A stretch of 64,000 nucleotides of DNA from Marinoscillum sp965229915 (GTDB taxonomy: Bacteria; Bacteroidota; Bacteroidia; Cytophagales; Cyclobacteriaceae), in assembly GCF_965229915.1 (NCBI RefSeq), contig NZ_CBDDJZ010000001.1:3906001-3970000 (forward strand), read 5' to 3'. The position numbers and the translations under genes were made by a program. The notes below the pieces were generated by a model. It was not told the origin of the DNA. It made no database searches and saw nothing but the letters and a program-made list of their open reading frames with translations. Shown in pieces: positions 52,112 to 60,114 of the stretch; the stretch's first letter is position 1; the number at the start of each line of letters is the position of its first letter.

Positions 52112-52858
52112 CTATTTGGATTTATTCACCATCGTCGATGATGCCTGTGCCGCTGGAAAGACCAACATATCGGCAATGTTAACATGGGCCGGACGCGATA
52201 GGATGAATTCAATCGTCTCAGCAATGTCTTGGGCTTGCAAGGCATCAAACCCCTGATAGACTTTATCAGCTTTTTCTTTATCGCCTTTGAAGCGCACTTC
52301 TGAGAACTCGGTTTGAACCAATCCCGGTTTGATCTCACTGACTTTGATGTGGTGTGGATTCAGGTCCAGTCGCATGCCTTGGGTAATGGCGTTCACTCCA
52401 AATTTGGAGGCATTGTAAACATTGCCATTTGGGTAGGCTTCTATGCCGGCTACCGATCCGATATTGATCACATGTCCACGCTTGCGCTCTACCATGCCTG
52501 GGATCACTGCTTTACTTACATAAAGCAAACCTTTCACATTGATGTCGATCATCGCATCCCAGTCATCTACATTGCCTTCCTGGATTGGAGCAAGACCGTG
52601 TGCATTTCCAGCATTGTTGATCAGTACATCAATTTCTTTCCATTCTTTCGGTAAGTTCTCGATTGCCGTATTGACTGCCTGTCGGTCACGAACATCAAAG
52701 TGGAGTGTGTGGACTTCTGTCTCAAGCTCAGATTGTAATCGGTCTAATCGCTCTTTCCGTCTGCCAGTAATGATCAATCGATAGTTCGGTGCCAGAATCC
52801 TTGCTGTAGCTTCCCCAATGCCACTGGTAGCGCCAGTGATTAATGCTGTAGGTTTCAT
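52112..52858 (-). CDS. Short-chain dehydrogenase/reductase (YdfG-like)
   Basis: 248 residues; classical SDR. NAD(P)-binding ALITGATSGIGEATARIL, structural NNAGNAHGLAPIQE, catalytic Ser in VINIGSVAGIEAYP, and the YNASK active site (VYNASKFGVNAIT). Close in pattern to the NADP-dependent 3-hydroxy acid dehydrogenase YdfG. Overlaps the PorT-like gene by four bases. Confidence 0.9.
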   Translation of the reverse strand: MKPTALITGATSGIGEATARILAPNYRLIITGRRKERLDRLQSELETEVHTLHFDVRDRQAVNTAIENLPKEWKEIDVLINNAGNAHGLAPIQEGNVDDWDAMIDINVKGLLYVSKAVIPGMVERKRGHVINIGSVAGIEAYPNGNVYNASKFGVNAITQGMRLDLNPHHIKVSEIKPGLVQTEFSEVRFKGDKEKADKVYQGFDALQAQDIAETIEFILSRPAHVNIADMLVFPAAQASSTMVNKSK

Positions 52859-53631
52859 CGACGTTTCTTTCGTTTGTTATTCCTCAGATAAGATGGTCCT
52901 CCTTCAAAAGTGATGTAAAAGGTGATGTTTTGATAGGTGAGTTTTTTAATTGGAGCATCATAGTCATTTTCACCTGGAGTCAGCATGTTTCTCAAGCCCC
53001 ATGAATAGCGCACTTCCGGCGAGAATTTGAAAAGTGGAAAATATAGATCAAAACCTACTCCAGCGTCTATCGAGAAGTTGATGTCTCTGAGCTGTAACCG
53101 CTGGCGCGTATCTAACTCGTCTCCTTTACCTGAGGCTTCAATAGACGGACTGAACCCACCTGTGACATACATGGCTACATTGCCGCGTCTTGCAGACTTG
53201 TACTTGAGCATTAGTGGTAGCTCCACCAGAGTGGCATCTTTCAGTTCCTTTAACTCCGTGCCATCAGTGTAGCGATAAGTCAAATTCTGCTCATAAAACC
53301 CTACTGTAGGTAAGGCTCGGAAACTTAGGTATTTCAGCAGAGCCATATCCACTACAAAACCCACCTTCCATCCTGGTAGTGCTCCCGGCACTACAGAGTG
53401 GACTGAGTCTAATTCTGGAGTAGCGTACCTGTCCGAGTATTGAATGCGGTATTTGGATTCATGAATCCCTAGTAAAAACCCATAGTGTATCCACTCCTGA
53501 TCGTAATCCAACAGGTTTTCAGAGACATCATTTTGAGCTCTGGCAGGAGTTGCTAACGCGAAAAGTAGGCCAAGAGTGACTACTTGGTACCAACGTATAT
53601 GGAGCTTATTCCTAGAGTTAATGGTTTGCAT
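52855..53631 (-). CDS. porT: PorT-family outer-membrane beta-barrel (T9SS component)
   Basis: 258 residues with a signal peptide (ALATPARAQ) and an 8-strand-type barrel (IHYGFLLGIHESKYRIQYSD, VDMALLKYLSFRALPTVGFYE, ITFYITFEGGPSYLRN). Its position directly after ubiE and near engB matches the location of the T9SS gene porT/sprT in other Bacteroidota. It starts 52 bp inside the end of ubiE. A T9SS-sorted protein (39533-39994) in the window fits with an active secretion system. Identification rests on synteny plus general barrel pattern. Confidence 0.75.
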   Translation of the reverse strand: MQTINSRNKLHIRWYQVVTLGLLFALATPARAQNDVSENLLDYDQEWIHYGFLLGIHESKYRIQYSDRYATPELDSVHSVVPGALPGWKVGFVVDMALLKYLSFRALPTVGFYEQNLTYRYTDGTELKELKDATLVELPLMLKYKSARRGNVAMYVTGGFSPSIEASGKGDELDTRQRLQLRDINFSIDAGVGFDLYFPLFKFSPEVRYSWGLRNMLTPGENDYDAPIKKLTYQNITFYITFEGGPSYLRNNKRKKRR

Positions 53632-54302
53632 TTAGTGTTTTTAAAACCAACCTTTTCCAAAATCTGTAAGAAATTTTGTCCATCAGGAAATTCGCGAACT
53701 GATTCAGGTAAGTAGGTGTAGGCTGCTTGATCTTTTGAAATCGTATTACCTATTTTAGGTAATATCCATTTAAAATAAAAACTGTATAGCTGCTTGAAAG
53801 GAAACATTTTAGGTTTGGAAAACTCCAAAATGACTGTCTTTCCTCCGGGCTTCAACACCCGATGCATGTCCGACAGGCCTTTCTCCAGGTTTTCGAAATT
53901 TCTTACGCCAAAAGAAACGATCACAGCGTCAAACTTATTGTCCTCAAATTGTAACTGCTCAGAGTCTCCCGATAGCAATTCGATTTTGTCAGAAAGGTTG
54001 CGTTTTTTCATTTTCTCGCGACCTACAGCGAGCATCCCTTCAGAAATGTCCACACCGGTAACTTTGTCGGGGTTTAGTTTCAATGCTTCAATGGCGAAAT
54101 CACCCGTGCCGGTAGCAATATCAAGGATTTGTTTAGGTTGATCCTTCTTCAATAGTTTGATGGCTTTCTTTCGCCAGGCGATATCTATGCCCATGCTCAG
54201 GAAATGATTGAGGAAGTCATATTTCCCGCTGATGTTATCAAACATGTTGGCAACCTGTTCCTTCTTGCTGCCCTGCTTATCTTTGTAAGGTACTACCGTC
54301 AT
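53580..54302 (-). CDS. ubiE: Demethylmenaquinone methyltransferase
   Basis: 240 residues from ATG 54302. Last methylation of menaquinone synthesis. Motifs: MFDNISGKYDFLNHFLSMGID, ILDIATGTGDFAIEALKL (SAM-binding), VIVSFGVRNFENLEKGL and VLEFSKPK. Divergent from engB. The 3' end overlaps porT by 52 bp. Confidence 0.93.
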   Translation of the reverse strand: MTVVPYKDKQGSKKEQVANMFDNISGKYDFLNHFLSMGIDIAWRKKAIKLLKKDQPKQILDIATGTGDFAIEALKLNPDKVTGVDISEGMLAVGREKMKKRNLSDKIELLSGDSEQLQFEDNKFDAVIVSFGVRNFENLEKGLSDMHRVLKPGGKTVILEFSKPKMFPFKQLYSFYFKWILPKIGNTISKDQAAYTYLPESVREFPDGQNFLQILEKVGFKNTKCKPLTLGISSIYVGTK

Positions 54303-54362
54303 AATTGCTTGCAATATTAACCCATTAACAGCGCGTTTTCCTTTATTGTTAAAAAATATTCC

Positions 54363-54971
54363 ATGAGTACAATCAAATCTGCGGAGTTTGTCAAAAGTAG
54401 TTCCAGAGTGGAAGAATGCCCACCTGCGGATCGTCCGGAGTATGCCTTTATTGGTCGGTCCAACGTAGGAAAGTCATCCCTTATCAACCTTCTCACCAAT
54501 AATGGAAAGCTGGCCAAAGTGTCTTCCAAGCCTGGAAAGACGCAGTTGATCAATCATTTTATCATCGATCATACGTGGTACCTGGTGGATTTGCCAGGCT
54601 ATGGCTGGGCTAAAGTCAGCAAGACGAGCAAAGCACAATGGAAGAAAATGATCGATCGGTATTTCAAGGAAAGGGAAAACCTCACGTTGGTATTTGTTCT
54701 CATTGACTCCAGGCATGATCCACAGCAAATTGATCTCGATTTTGTCAATTCATTAGGTTTGGCAGGAATTCCCCTTGCTTTGGTCTTTACCAAAGCAGAT
54801 AAAAATGGGGTGACCAAAGCACAGTCCAGTATGGCCAAGTTCAGAAAAGTATTGAAAAAGGAATGGGCAGAAGTTCCACCTTGTTTTCTTACTTCTACTG
54901 TCTCAGGTTATGGAAAGGATGATATTATCAATTATGTGCGAGAAGTGAACCAAAGTCTGGCTGAACATTGA
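54363..54971 (+). CDS. engB: Ribosome-biogenesis GTPase EngB/YsxC
   Basis: 202 residues. G1 IGRSNVGKSSLIN, G3 LVDLPGYGWAKVS, G4 FTKADKNG and G5 LTSTVSGYG motifs are all present. YsxC acts in assembly of the 50S subunit and is usually essential. Divergent from ubiE. Confidence 0.95.
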   Translation: MSTIKSAEFVKSSSRVEECPPADRPEYAFIGRSNVGKSSLINLLTNNGKLAKVSSKPGKTQLINHFIIDHTWYLVDLPGYGWAKVSKTSKAQWKKMIDRYFKERENLTLVFVLIDSRHDPQQIDLDFVNSLGLAGIPLALVFTKADKNGVTKAQSSMAKFRKVLKKEWAEVPPCFLTSTVSGYGKDDIINYVREVNQSLAEH

Positions 54972-54972
54972 T

Positions 54973-55002
54973 TTTGCTATTAATGGCTTATGGCTATTTT
55001 TG
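54973..55002 (+). promoter_or_regulatory. Bacteroidota promoter for DUF5606-thioesterase
   Basis: TTTG at 54973-54976, 18-bp spacer, TATTTTTG at 54995-55002. It starts two bases after the engB stop. Confidence 0.65.
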
Positions 55003-55033
55003 CCACCACAAAACGTTATAGACTTACTGACTT

Positions 55034-55540
55034 ATGGATTTTAGCGAAGTAGCTGCCGTTTCAGGCAAAGGTGGATTGTACCGCGTAGTTTCACCAACCA
55101 GAACTGGAGTGATCCTGGAAACACTGGATGACACCAAAAAGAAAATGATTGCCAACATGCAATCAAAGGTTTCCATCTTATCGGACATCTCTATTTACAC
55201 CACTGATGAAGAAGGGGCGGTTCCTTTGAAAGAAGTGATGCTGAAGATCCATAAGGAATTCAACGGCGATACAGGCCTCACTTCTAGCTCGGATGGTGAC
55301 GAGCTGAAGGCTTTTTTGAAATTTATCCTGCCAGAATACGATGAGTCTCGGGTCTACGTATCGGACATCAAAAAATTAGTGACCTGGTACAATGCGTTGG
55401 TGGTAAAATTGCCAGAGCTTTTCGAAGAACCGAAAAAAGAAGAGCGTAAAGAGGACCCTAAGGTGGAGAAAAAAGCGGAAGGAAAAAAGGAAAAACCAGC
55501 AGCAAAAAAGGCCGCTAAGCCTAAAAAGGAGGACGAATAA
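55034..55540 (+). CDS. DUF5606 family protein
   Basis: 168 residues; Bacteroidota family DUF5606. The first ~135 residues are globular (VSGKGGLYRVVSPTRTGVIL, SILSDISIYTTDEEGAVPL), and the remaining tail is Lys/Glu/Ala-rich and likely disordered. Function unknown. The thioesterase start codon follows the stop directly. Confidence 0.82.
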   Translation: MDFSEVAAVSGKGGLYRVVSPTRTGVILETLDDTKKKMIANMQSKVSILSDISIYTTDEEGAVPLKEVMLKIHKEFNGDTGLTSSSDGDELKAFLKFILPEYDESRVYVSDIKKLVTWYNALVVKLPELFEEPKKEERKEDPKVEKKAEGKKEKPAAKKAAKPKKEDE

Positions 55541-55987
55541 TTGGAGCCATTTAAGCAAGAATTTCAGGTGATCTGGGCGGATCTGGATCCAAATGCGCAC
55601 ATGCGCCATACTGCGTATAATGACTATGCCGCTCAGGTAAGAGTCGGGTTGTTTGAAGAGCTGGATTTGCCACTAGCCAAGTTGGTAGCCTCTGGCTACG
55701 GACCCATCCTTTTTCATGAAGATACCACCTTCAAAAGCGAGGTGTTCATGAATGAAAAAATTACCGTGACTTGTGCTGCAGTTGCCTTTAGAAAAGATTT
55801 AAAGATTTGGAAGTTTCGCCAAAATGTGATCAAGCAAAATGGCACCGTAGCTTGCACGGTCATTGCTACTGGAGCTTTCATGAGCCTGAAAGAACGCAAG
55901 GTGGTAGTGCCACCTCAAGAGATTCTGGACATGCTGGAGCAAATTCCTAAGACTGATGATTTTTATTGGTTGGAGAAGGAGTCATGA
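55541..55987 (+). CDS. Acyl-CoA thioesterase (hot-dog fold)
   Basis: 148 residues, TTG start abutting the DUF5606 stop. The pattern VIWADLDPNAHMRHTAYNDY is the 4HBT-type active-site segment (D-x-x-x-H). Hydrolyses acyl-CoA thioesters, substrate unknown. The terminator hairpin begins inside its last codons. Confidence 0.85.
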   Translation: MEPFKQEFQVIWADLDPNAHMRHTAYNDYAAQVRVGLFEELDLPLAKLVASGYGPILFHEDTTFKSEVFMNEKITVTCAAVAFRKDLKIWKFRQNVIKQNGTVACTVIATGAFMSLKERKVVVPPQEILDMLEQIPKTDDFYWLEKES

Positions 55988-56010
55988 CCCGAAAGTCATG
56001 ACTCTTTTTT
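55979..56010 (+). terminator. Strong terminator straddling the thioesterase stop
   Basis: GAGTCATGAC (55979-55988) and GTCATGACTC (55995-56004) form a perfect 10-bp stem with loop CCGAAA, then six T. The stop TGA is inside the stem. Confidence 0.85.
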
Positions 56011-56011
56011 C

Positions 56012-57901
56012 TTAAAACCGTACACCCACATTATAGCCTATCCAGAACTTAAGGTTTCGGCCAACACCTCTATAGGTTCTTTCCCAAAGTGGGGCCGGAG
56101 TAATGTCCGAGCCGATTACACCCGACTCAGGATCCACGTGCTCTGAGAGCATGGCGTTGAAGGTAGGGCCTGCAAATACCCCAAAACTGCCCACATGCAA
56201 GCTAGGAAGGAATCGAAACCTACTTAACAGGTTCAATTCAAAATCGCGGAAAGCTCCGTTTGGAAATTCCTGTTCCATGACGTAGTAAGTGATCAGGTCG
56301 GTGTTCAAACGAACGCCACCTTTGCCCCATTGACTACCAAATCCGTAACCATAAGCCCATCGGTTTTTATTGTCGGTTTCATAGGAGAAAGCAAAAATGT
56401 TGTGAAAATGAGGTGCTCCAATCTTAATGGCTGCATTGGCCTGGAAGTCATCCGAATAGTACATCTCAAAATCATAGTACCCGTTTCTTTTGGCCAGACA
56501 GAAAAGTCCGATAGGTGTTCCATGCATTTCATCACTGATATTGATGAGTCCAATTTGCACACCATGGACCCGTCCAGCCACATTCAGAAATGGTGCCACC
56601 TGCGCGCCTTTTACTTCTTTTGCTTTGTTCATGAATCCAGAAACCTGTGCACCTTGTATCTTGCCAGCTTTGTTCATAAAAGCAGAGACCTGGAGGCCAT
56701 TTTGCTTGGAAGATATATTGAGGAGCCCAGCAGCCTGGATGCCGTCCACTTCCCAGGCTGAGTTCATTACTCCGGCTACCTGACCAAACCTGGATCGGCC
56801 GTAAGTGATGTTTGCTACTCCTGCACCTTGAAAACCACTCTCTCTGCCTCTTGCTACATTGGTGACTCCTGCTATCTGCGCTCCCAGATTGCGGTCATAG
56901 CTGACATTGGCGACACCTGCTAGCTGAAACCCTCTGGTATCGTACCAGGTGATATTGGTGACGCCAGCTATTTGGGCACCTGTAAATGATCCATTGACTA
57001 TATTGGTGACACCAGACAGCTGCATGCCTTTGCCATCACCATGGATGACACTTGCCACCCCTGCAAATTCAAAGCCTTCCAGGCCGCCAGAGTAACCAGC
57101 CAATAAATGTAGTGAGATGTTGTTGTAGTAATCTCTGGCGTTGTAACTATTAGTGCTGAATGGGTAGAAAAGGCCGAAATGCCCAATTCTACGTTGCAAC
57201 TGTCTCGTTTCGATTGCTATTTCTGATGAATCTTGTACACTTGTGGAGGTATCAAAATTTGTATCATCTTCATCTACAGAATTTCCTGATTTATAGGTGA
57301 TCAGAACGCCTTGGCGGGGATTGTAACGCTCCACCGGTGCATTGACTATTGGCTGCTCAGGCTCTGAAGTTTGGACTTTAGCGTACTTGGTAGTGTCAGA
57401 GCTGTCAACAGAGACAAGGGAGGTGTTGGGTAGTGTGTCGGTAGTAGCCAGGCTTTCCTGCTTCACAGAGTCAATAGAGGTGAGCTCCTCATCGACTGTA
57501 TCGATCGGCTCCATGACCAATGCTGGTTCAGCGTCTTGTAGATTGTTTGGAGTATTATCGGTACTGTCTGCCTGCACTTCCGGCTCTTGTAGTGGAGCAG
57601 CGACTTTCTTAATAATGATTTTACCAGACCTGGTTAGATGTTCCAAGCCAAATCCGTCCAGAAGATTGGAAAGCGCATGGTCCAGGCTGATGCCTTCAAA
57701 ATCCACATCTACCTTGTTTTTTGGTAGTTCATTGTTCAGGTATGAAAAGGAGACATCATACTTTTTAGAAAGGGTCTTGAAGATCTCTTCTAAAGACTGG
57801 TTAGTTGCTTGAAGACTTACTTGTTGTTTCATATCCTGACCGAAGCTTGCTCCGGCCAGGAGTATGATTAGCAAAAATGTGAGTATTGAGTTTTTGATCA
57901 T
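56012..57901 (-). CDS. STN domain fused to LA_2272-type repeat surface protein
   Basis: 629 residues. Signal peptide (LLAGASFGQ), STN domain at about residues 25-100 (LEEIFKTLSKKYDVSFSYLN, LDHALSNLLDGFGLEHLTRS), a ~130-residue Ser/Thr/Asp-rich linker, about twelve repeats of ~21 residues with the core G-x-Q-(L/I/V)-(A/S)-G-V-x-N (about 270-480, LA_2272-like), and a C-terminal ~150-residue beta-barrel-like domain ending NVGVRF. STN is the part of FecA-type receptors that contacts FecR, but there is no plug or TonB-receptor barrel. It lies 17 bp downstream of a FecR gene and its sigma factor, so it probably is that pair's signal transducer. Confidence 0.78.
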   Translation of the reverse strand: MIKNSILTFLLIILLAGASFGQDMKQQVSLQATNQSLEEIFKTLSKKYDVSFSYLNNELPKNKVDVDFEGISLDHALSNLLDGFGLEHLTRSGKIIIKKVAAPLQEPEVQADSTDNTPNNLQDAEPALVMEPIDTVDEELTSIDSVKQESLATTDTLPNTSLVSVDSSDTTKYAKVQTSEPEQPIVNAPVERYNPRQGVLITYKSGNSVDEDDTNFDTSTSVQDSSEIAIETRQLQRRIGHFGLFYPFSTNSYNARDYYNNISLHLLAGYSGGLEGFEFAGVASVIHGDGKGMQLSGVTNIVNGSFTGAQIAGVTNITWYDTRGFQLAGVANVSYDRNLGAQIAGVTNVARGRESGFQGAGVANITYGRSRFGQVAGVMNSAWEVDGIQAAGLLNISSKQNGLQVSAFMNKAGKIQGAQVSGFMNKAKEVKGAQVAPFLNVAGRVHGVQIGLINISDEMHGTPIGLFCLAKRNGYYDFEMYYSDDFQANAAIKIGAPHFHNIFAFSYETDNKNRWAYGYGFGSQWGKGGVRLNTDLITYYVMEQEFPNGAFRDFELNLLSRFRFLPSLHVGSFGVFAGPTFNAMLSEHVDPESGVIGSDITPAPLWERTYRGVGRNLKFWIGYNVGVRF

Positions 57902-57918
57902 GATCTTTTGATTAGGCG

Positions 57919-58890
57919 TTAGTCACAGGTGTTACCGGATACCGCGTATCCTGATGATGTTTGTTTGATTGTTAGGTTTCCAGTTAGTTCCAGAATATCC
58001 AGCACTTCTTCGAGCTGCTGGTTTTCGAATGAGGTCGTGAACCTGCACTTATTGAGTTGTTCATCCACTTCAAAATTCGTTTGGTAGTAATCTGCCAGTG
58101 TATTAAAAAGCACCGAAATGGATGTATTGTCGAAGGTCAGCACTTTGGTCTGCCATGCTCTGTAGTTCTCGTTTGGTAGGTCGTTTGTCACGATTTTTTC
58201 ACGCTTGGGTAAGTAGCGGGCTTGTTTGCCAGGAGTCAGGAAAACGGGTTCGGTGCTCTTTAGATCGCTAAAAGCTACTTTTCCCGTAGTGACCTGAATA
58301 GCTACTTGACCATCATCCCCACTTTCCAAATTGAACGATGTGCCTAAAACCTGAGTTTTGGTATTCGCTGTAAAGACTGTAAAGGGCTGCCCGCTGCGCT
58401 TGGCCACTTCAAAAAATGCTTTACCGGATAGTTGGATCTCTCTTTGGTTGATAAAATCTTCATTGTAGCTCACCGAGGTGCCTGGGCTCAACCAGATAGT
58501 GGACCCATCAGGTAGAGCCAATTGTTCCACACTGTTTTGAGCTATTCTGTAGAATTGGTCAGGTGTGGAGTTATTCAGCAGCCAAATACTGATTATTGCT
58601 GAAAGCAGCACAGCAACTACAGCCGCATATCTCCAATAGCCTTGTTTGGGCTGTTCTCTAAACTGGCGTTTTACTTGTACCCGTTTCAGAGCTCTGTCCA
58701 CATTTGGTTCGAAATGCTTCGCATGCTCATCAGCTGATTTGATCCAAAGCTTTTGTGTGGCGACAAAAAGCTCCTTTTCTTCAGCACTCGCTTGGGCCAG
58801 CCACTTATTAAAAGCGGATTGCTCTTCAGATGGCATGTTGCCTGATAGGTAGCTGGCTATTCGCTGGTATGTCTGGTCAATTTTAGTCAT
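57919..58890 (-). CDS. FecR-family anti-sigma factor
   Basis: 323 residues. N-terminal cytoplasmic region (YLSGNMPSEEQSAFNKWLAQ), transmembrane helix (YAAVVAVLLSAIISIWLL), FecR domain (LALPDGSTIWLSPGTSVSYN, IQLSGKAFFEVAKRSGQPFT, VLGTSFNL) and DUF4974 (ISVLFNTLADYYQTNFEVDE ... LEEVLDILELTGNL). It regulates the sigma factor 56 bp upstream and is followed 17 bp later by the STN-LA_2272 protein. Confidence 0.9.
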   Translation of the reverse strand: MTKIDQTYQRIASYLSGNMPSEEQSAFNKWLAQASAEEKELFVATQKLWIKSADEHAKHFEPNVDRALKRVQVKRQFREQPKQGYWRYAAVVAVLLSAIISIWLLNNSTPDQFYRIAQNSVEQLALPDGSTIWLSPGTSVSYNEDFINQREIQLSGKAFFEVAKRSGQPFTVFTANTKTQVLGTSFNLESGDDGQVAIQVTTGKVAFSDLKSTEPVFLTPGKQARYLPKREKIVTNDLPNENYRAWQTKVLTFDNTSISVLFNTLADYYQTNFEVDEQLNKCRFTTSFENQQLEEVLDILELTGNLTIKQTSSGYAVSGNTCD

Positions 58891-58921
58891 CTCTACCTAA
58901 CTAATCCGAAATCAGATGACG

Positions 58922-58930
58922 ACCCTACCC
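58922..58930 (-). promoter_or_regulatory. GGGTAGGGT motif in the sigma/FecR gap
   Basis: Minus-strand GGGTAGGGT followed directly by CGTCAT, 32 bp before the fecR start. It resembles, without matching, the G-rich element in the other sigma/FecR gap (46672). Possible sigma-dependent promoter. Confidence 0.3.
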
Positions 58931-58946
58931 TGAATGGATATATTTT

Positions 58947-59513
58947 TTACAAATTATTGAAAACGTTCATCAGCAGCAGGATGAGTAGATGTTCTTTTAG
59001 GGAGGATCGTAACAGTTGAAGGGCCTTACCCATGTGTTTTTCCACTGTTTTGATAGAGATGTCTAGCTGATGCGAGATCTCTTTATAAGAAAGCTCTTCA
59101 AATCTACTCAGTGTAAATACGATCTGGGTCTTCTCCGGTAAAGCAGCGATGGCTTGCTGGATTTTCAAATGGAGTTCATTGATAAGCAGGTCCTCATCCG
59201 TTGACTCTGTGGTTTGAATGTTTACTTGAGAATCAGTTTCGAGTTGATAGCTCTTGCTACTCAAAAATTTCAAGGCAGCGTGGTAGCACGAACGTTTGAG
59301 ATAAAAGATAAACCGATCATCGATGGTGACGGCATCCTTCTTTTCCCATACTTTGATGAATACCTCCTGTACCAGATCCTCAGATAGCGATTCATCTTTC
59401 AAGAGACGATTCACACCATTGCAAAGCGAAACATACTGTTCTTTAAACAGTAGTTCGATTTTCTCATCTGGAGAAAGATTCCTGTGGATCGATGGAGCGT
59501 TCGTTGATGACAT
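58947..59513 (-). CDS. FecI-type ECF sigma factor
   Basis: 188 residues from ATG 59513 (a TTG at 59531 is also in frame). Region 2: LFKEQYVSLCNGVNRLLKDE, LVQEVFIKVWEKKDAV; region 4: LPEKTQIVFTLSRFEELSYK, LDISIKTVEKHMGKALQLLR. It pairs with the downstream FecR. Divergent from a small hypothetical gene. Confidence 0.9.
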   Translation of the reverse strand: MSSTNAPSIHRNLSPDEKIELLFKEQYVSLCNGVNRLLKDESLSEDLVQEVFIKVWEKKDAVTIDDRFIFYLKRSCYHAALKFLSSKSYQLETDSQVNIQTTESTDEDLLINELHLKIQQAIAALPEKTQIVFTLSRFEELSYKEISHQLDISIKTVEKHMGKALQLLRSSLKEHLLILLLMNVFNNL

Positions 59514-59570
59514 GAGGCGGAACTGTGACAAATCTAGTCATAAACAAAGTACTTCAAGTGGAGGCTTTTG

Positions 59571-59578
59571 TAGTTTTG
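59571..59578 (+). promoter_or_regulatory. TAnnTTTG element with near-leaderless start
   Basis: TAGTTTTG lies only four bases before the ATG at 59583. If used, the transcript would be nearly leaderless. No clear -33 TTG. Confidence 0.3.
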
Positions 59579-59582
59579 CCAT

Positions 59583-59894
59583 ATGGATGATCAGCAATTA
59601 GCCAGAATAAGCCATCAGTTGATACTTAAGGATTTTGGACTGAGCGAAGAGGAAGTTACCAGTCCTGACATTCCCGAAGATTTGTTTGATAATCTTAGGC
59701 GGATAGTACAGCATCTCCTGGATCATGATTTTGAAAAGCTATTAAATGTCATGTACCGCATTGATTTGTCTGAACAAAAAGTAAAAAAGGTGCTCACTAC
59801 AGAAAATCCGAAAAACCTCTCAAAGTGCATTTCCAGGATGATTTTGGAAAGGGAGCTGCAAAAAGCAAAAACAAGAATTAAATATTCCAAATAA
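59583..59894 (+). CDS. Conserved hypothetical helical protein
   Basis: 103 residues, predicted all-helical (LARISHQLILKDFGLSEEEV, DLFDNLRRIVQHLLDHDFEK, LSKCISRMILERELQKAK). No signal peptide or membrane helix. Similar small proteins occur in other Bacteroidota but function is unknown. It is divergent from the sigma gene and followed by a separate promoter/terminator unit. Confidence 0.6.
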   Translation: MDDQQLARISHQLILKDFGLSEEEVTSPDIPEDLFDNLRRIVQHLLDHDFEKLLNVMYRIDLSEQKVKKVLTTENPKNLSKCISRMILERELQKAKTRIKYSK

Positions 59895-59920
59895 ATTATT
59901 AAAAAATCTTCTACCCAAAA

Positions 59921-59952
59921 TTGGGTATTTTGATATGTAACTCTTACATTTG
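59921..59952 (+). promoter_or_regulatory. Bacteroidota promoter upstream of a short transcript
   Basis: TTG at 59921-59923, 21 bp, TACATTTG at 59945-59952 (TAnnTTTG). Predicted start is near 59959, only ~25 bp before a strong terminator stem. A hairpin ACCCAA-AA-TTGGGT overlaps the -33 element. Confidence 0.5.
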
Positions 59953-59958
59953 AGTATT

Positions 59959-60020
59959 AGTTAATCATTATGGCGGTGAATGCCCCGCGGCTGTCTTAGC
60001 TGTGGGGCTTCTTTTTTTTA
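59959..60020 (+). ncRNA. Candidate ~60-nt RNA or attenuator
   Basis: The region between the promoter and an 8-T tract contains one strong stem: GCCCCGCGGCT pairs with AGCTGTGGGGC (59982-60008; two G-U pairs). An ATG just before the stem opens a nine-codon frame (MAVNAPRLS). It could be a small RNA, a leader with attenuator for the gene at 60115, or simply a terminator; the palindrome also recalls ends of IS200/IS605-type elements, but no transposase is near. Confidence 0.4.
59982..60020 (+). terminator. Strong intrinsic terminator
   Basis: 11-bp GC-rich stem (59982-59992 with 59998-60008) followed by TTCTTTTTTTT. Confidence 0.8.
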
Positions 60021-60114
60021 GGCCCTTCTCCATTTTTTGCTTATTTGAATTAACTTGATACAACCATACCAATCTATTGGGTGTCACGTTATTATACTGC
60101 CAAAATATACTGCT

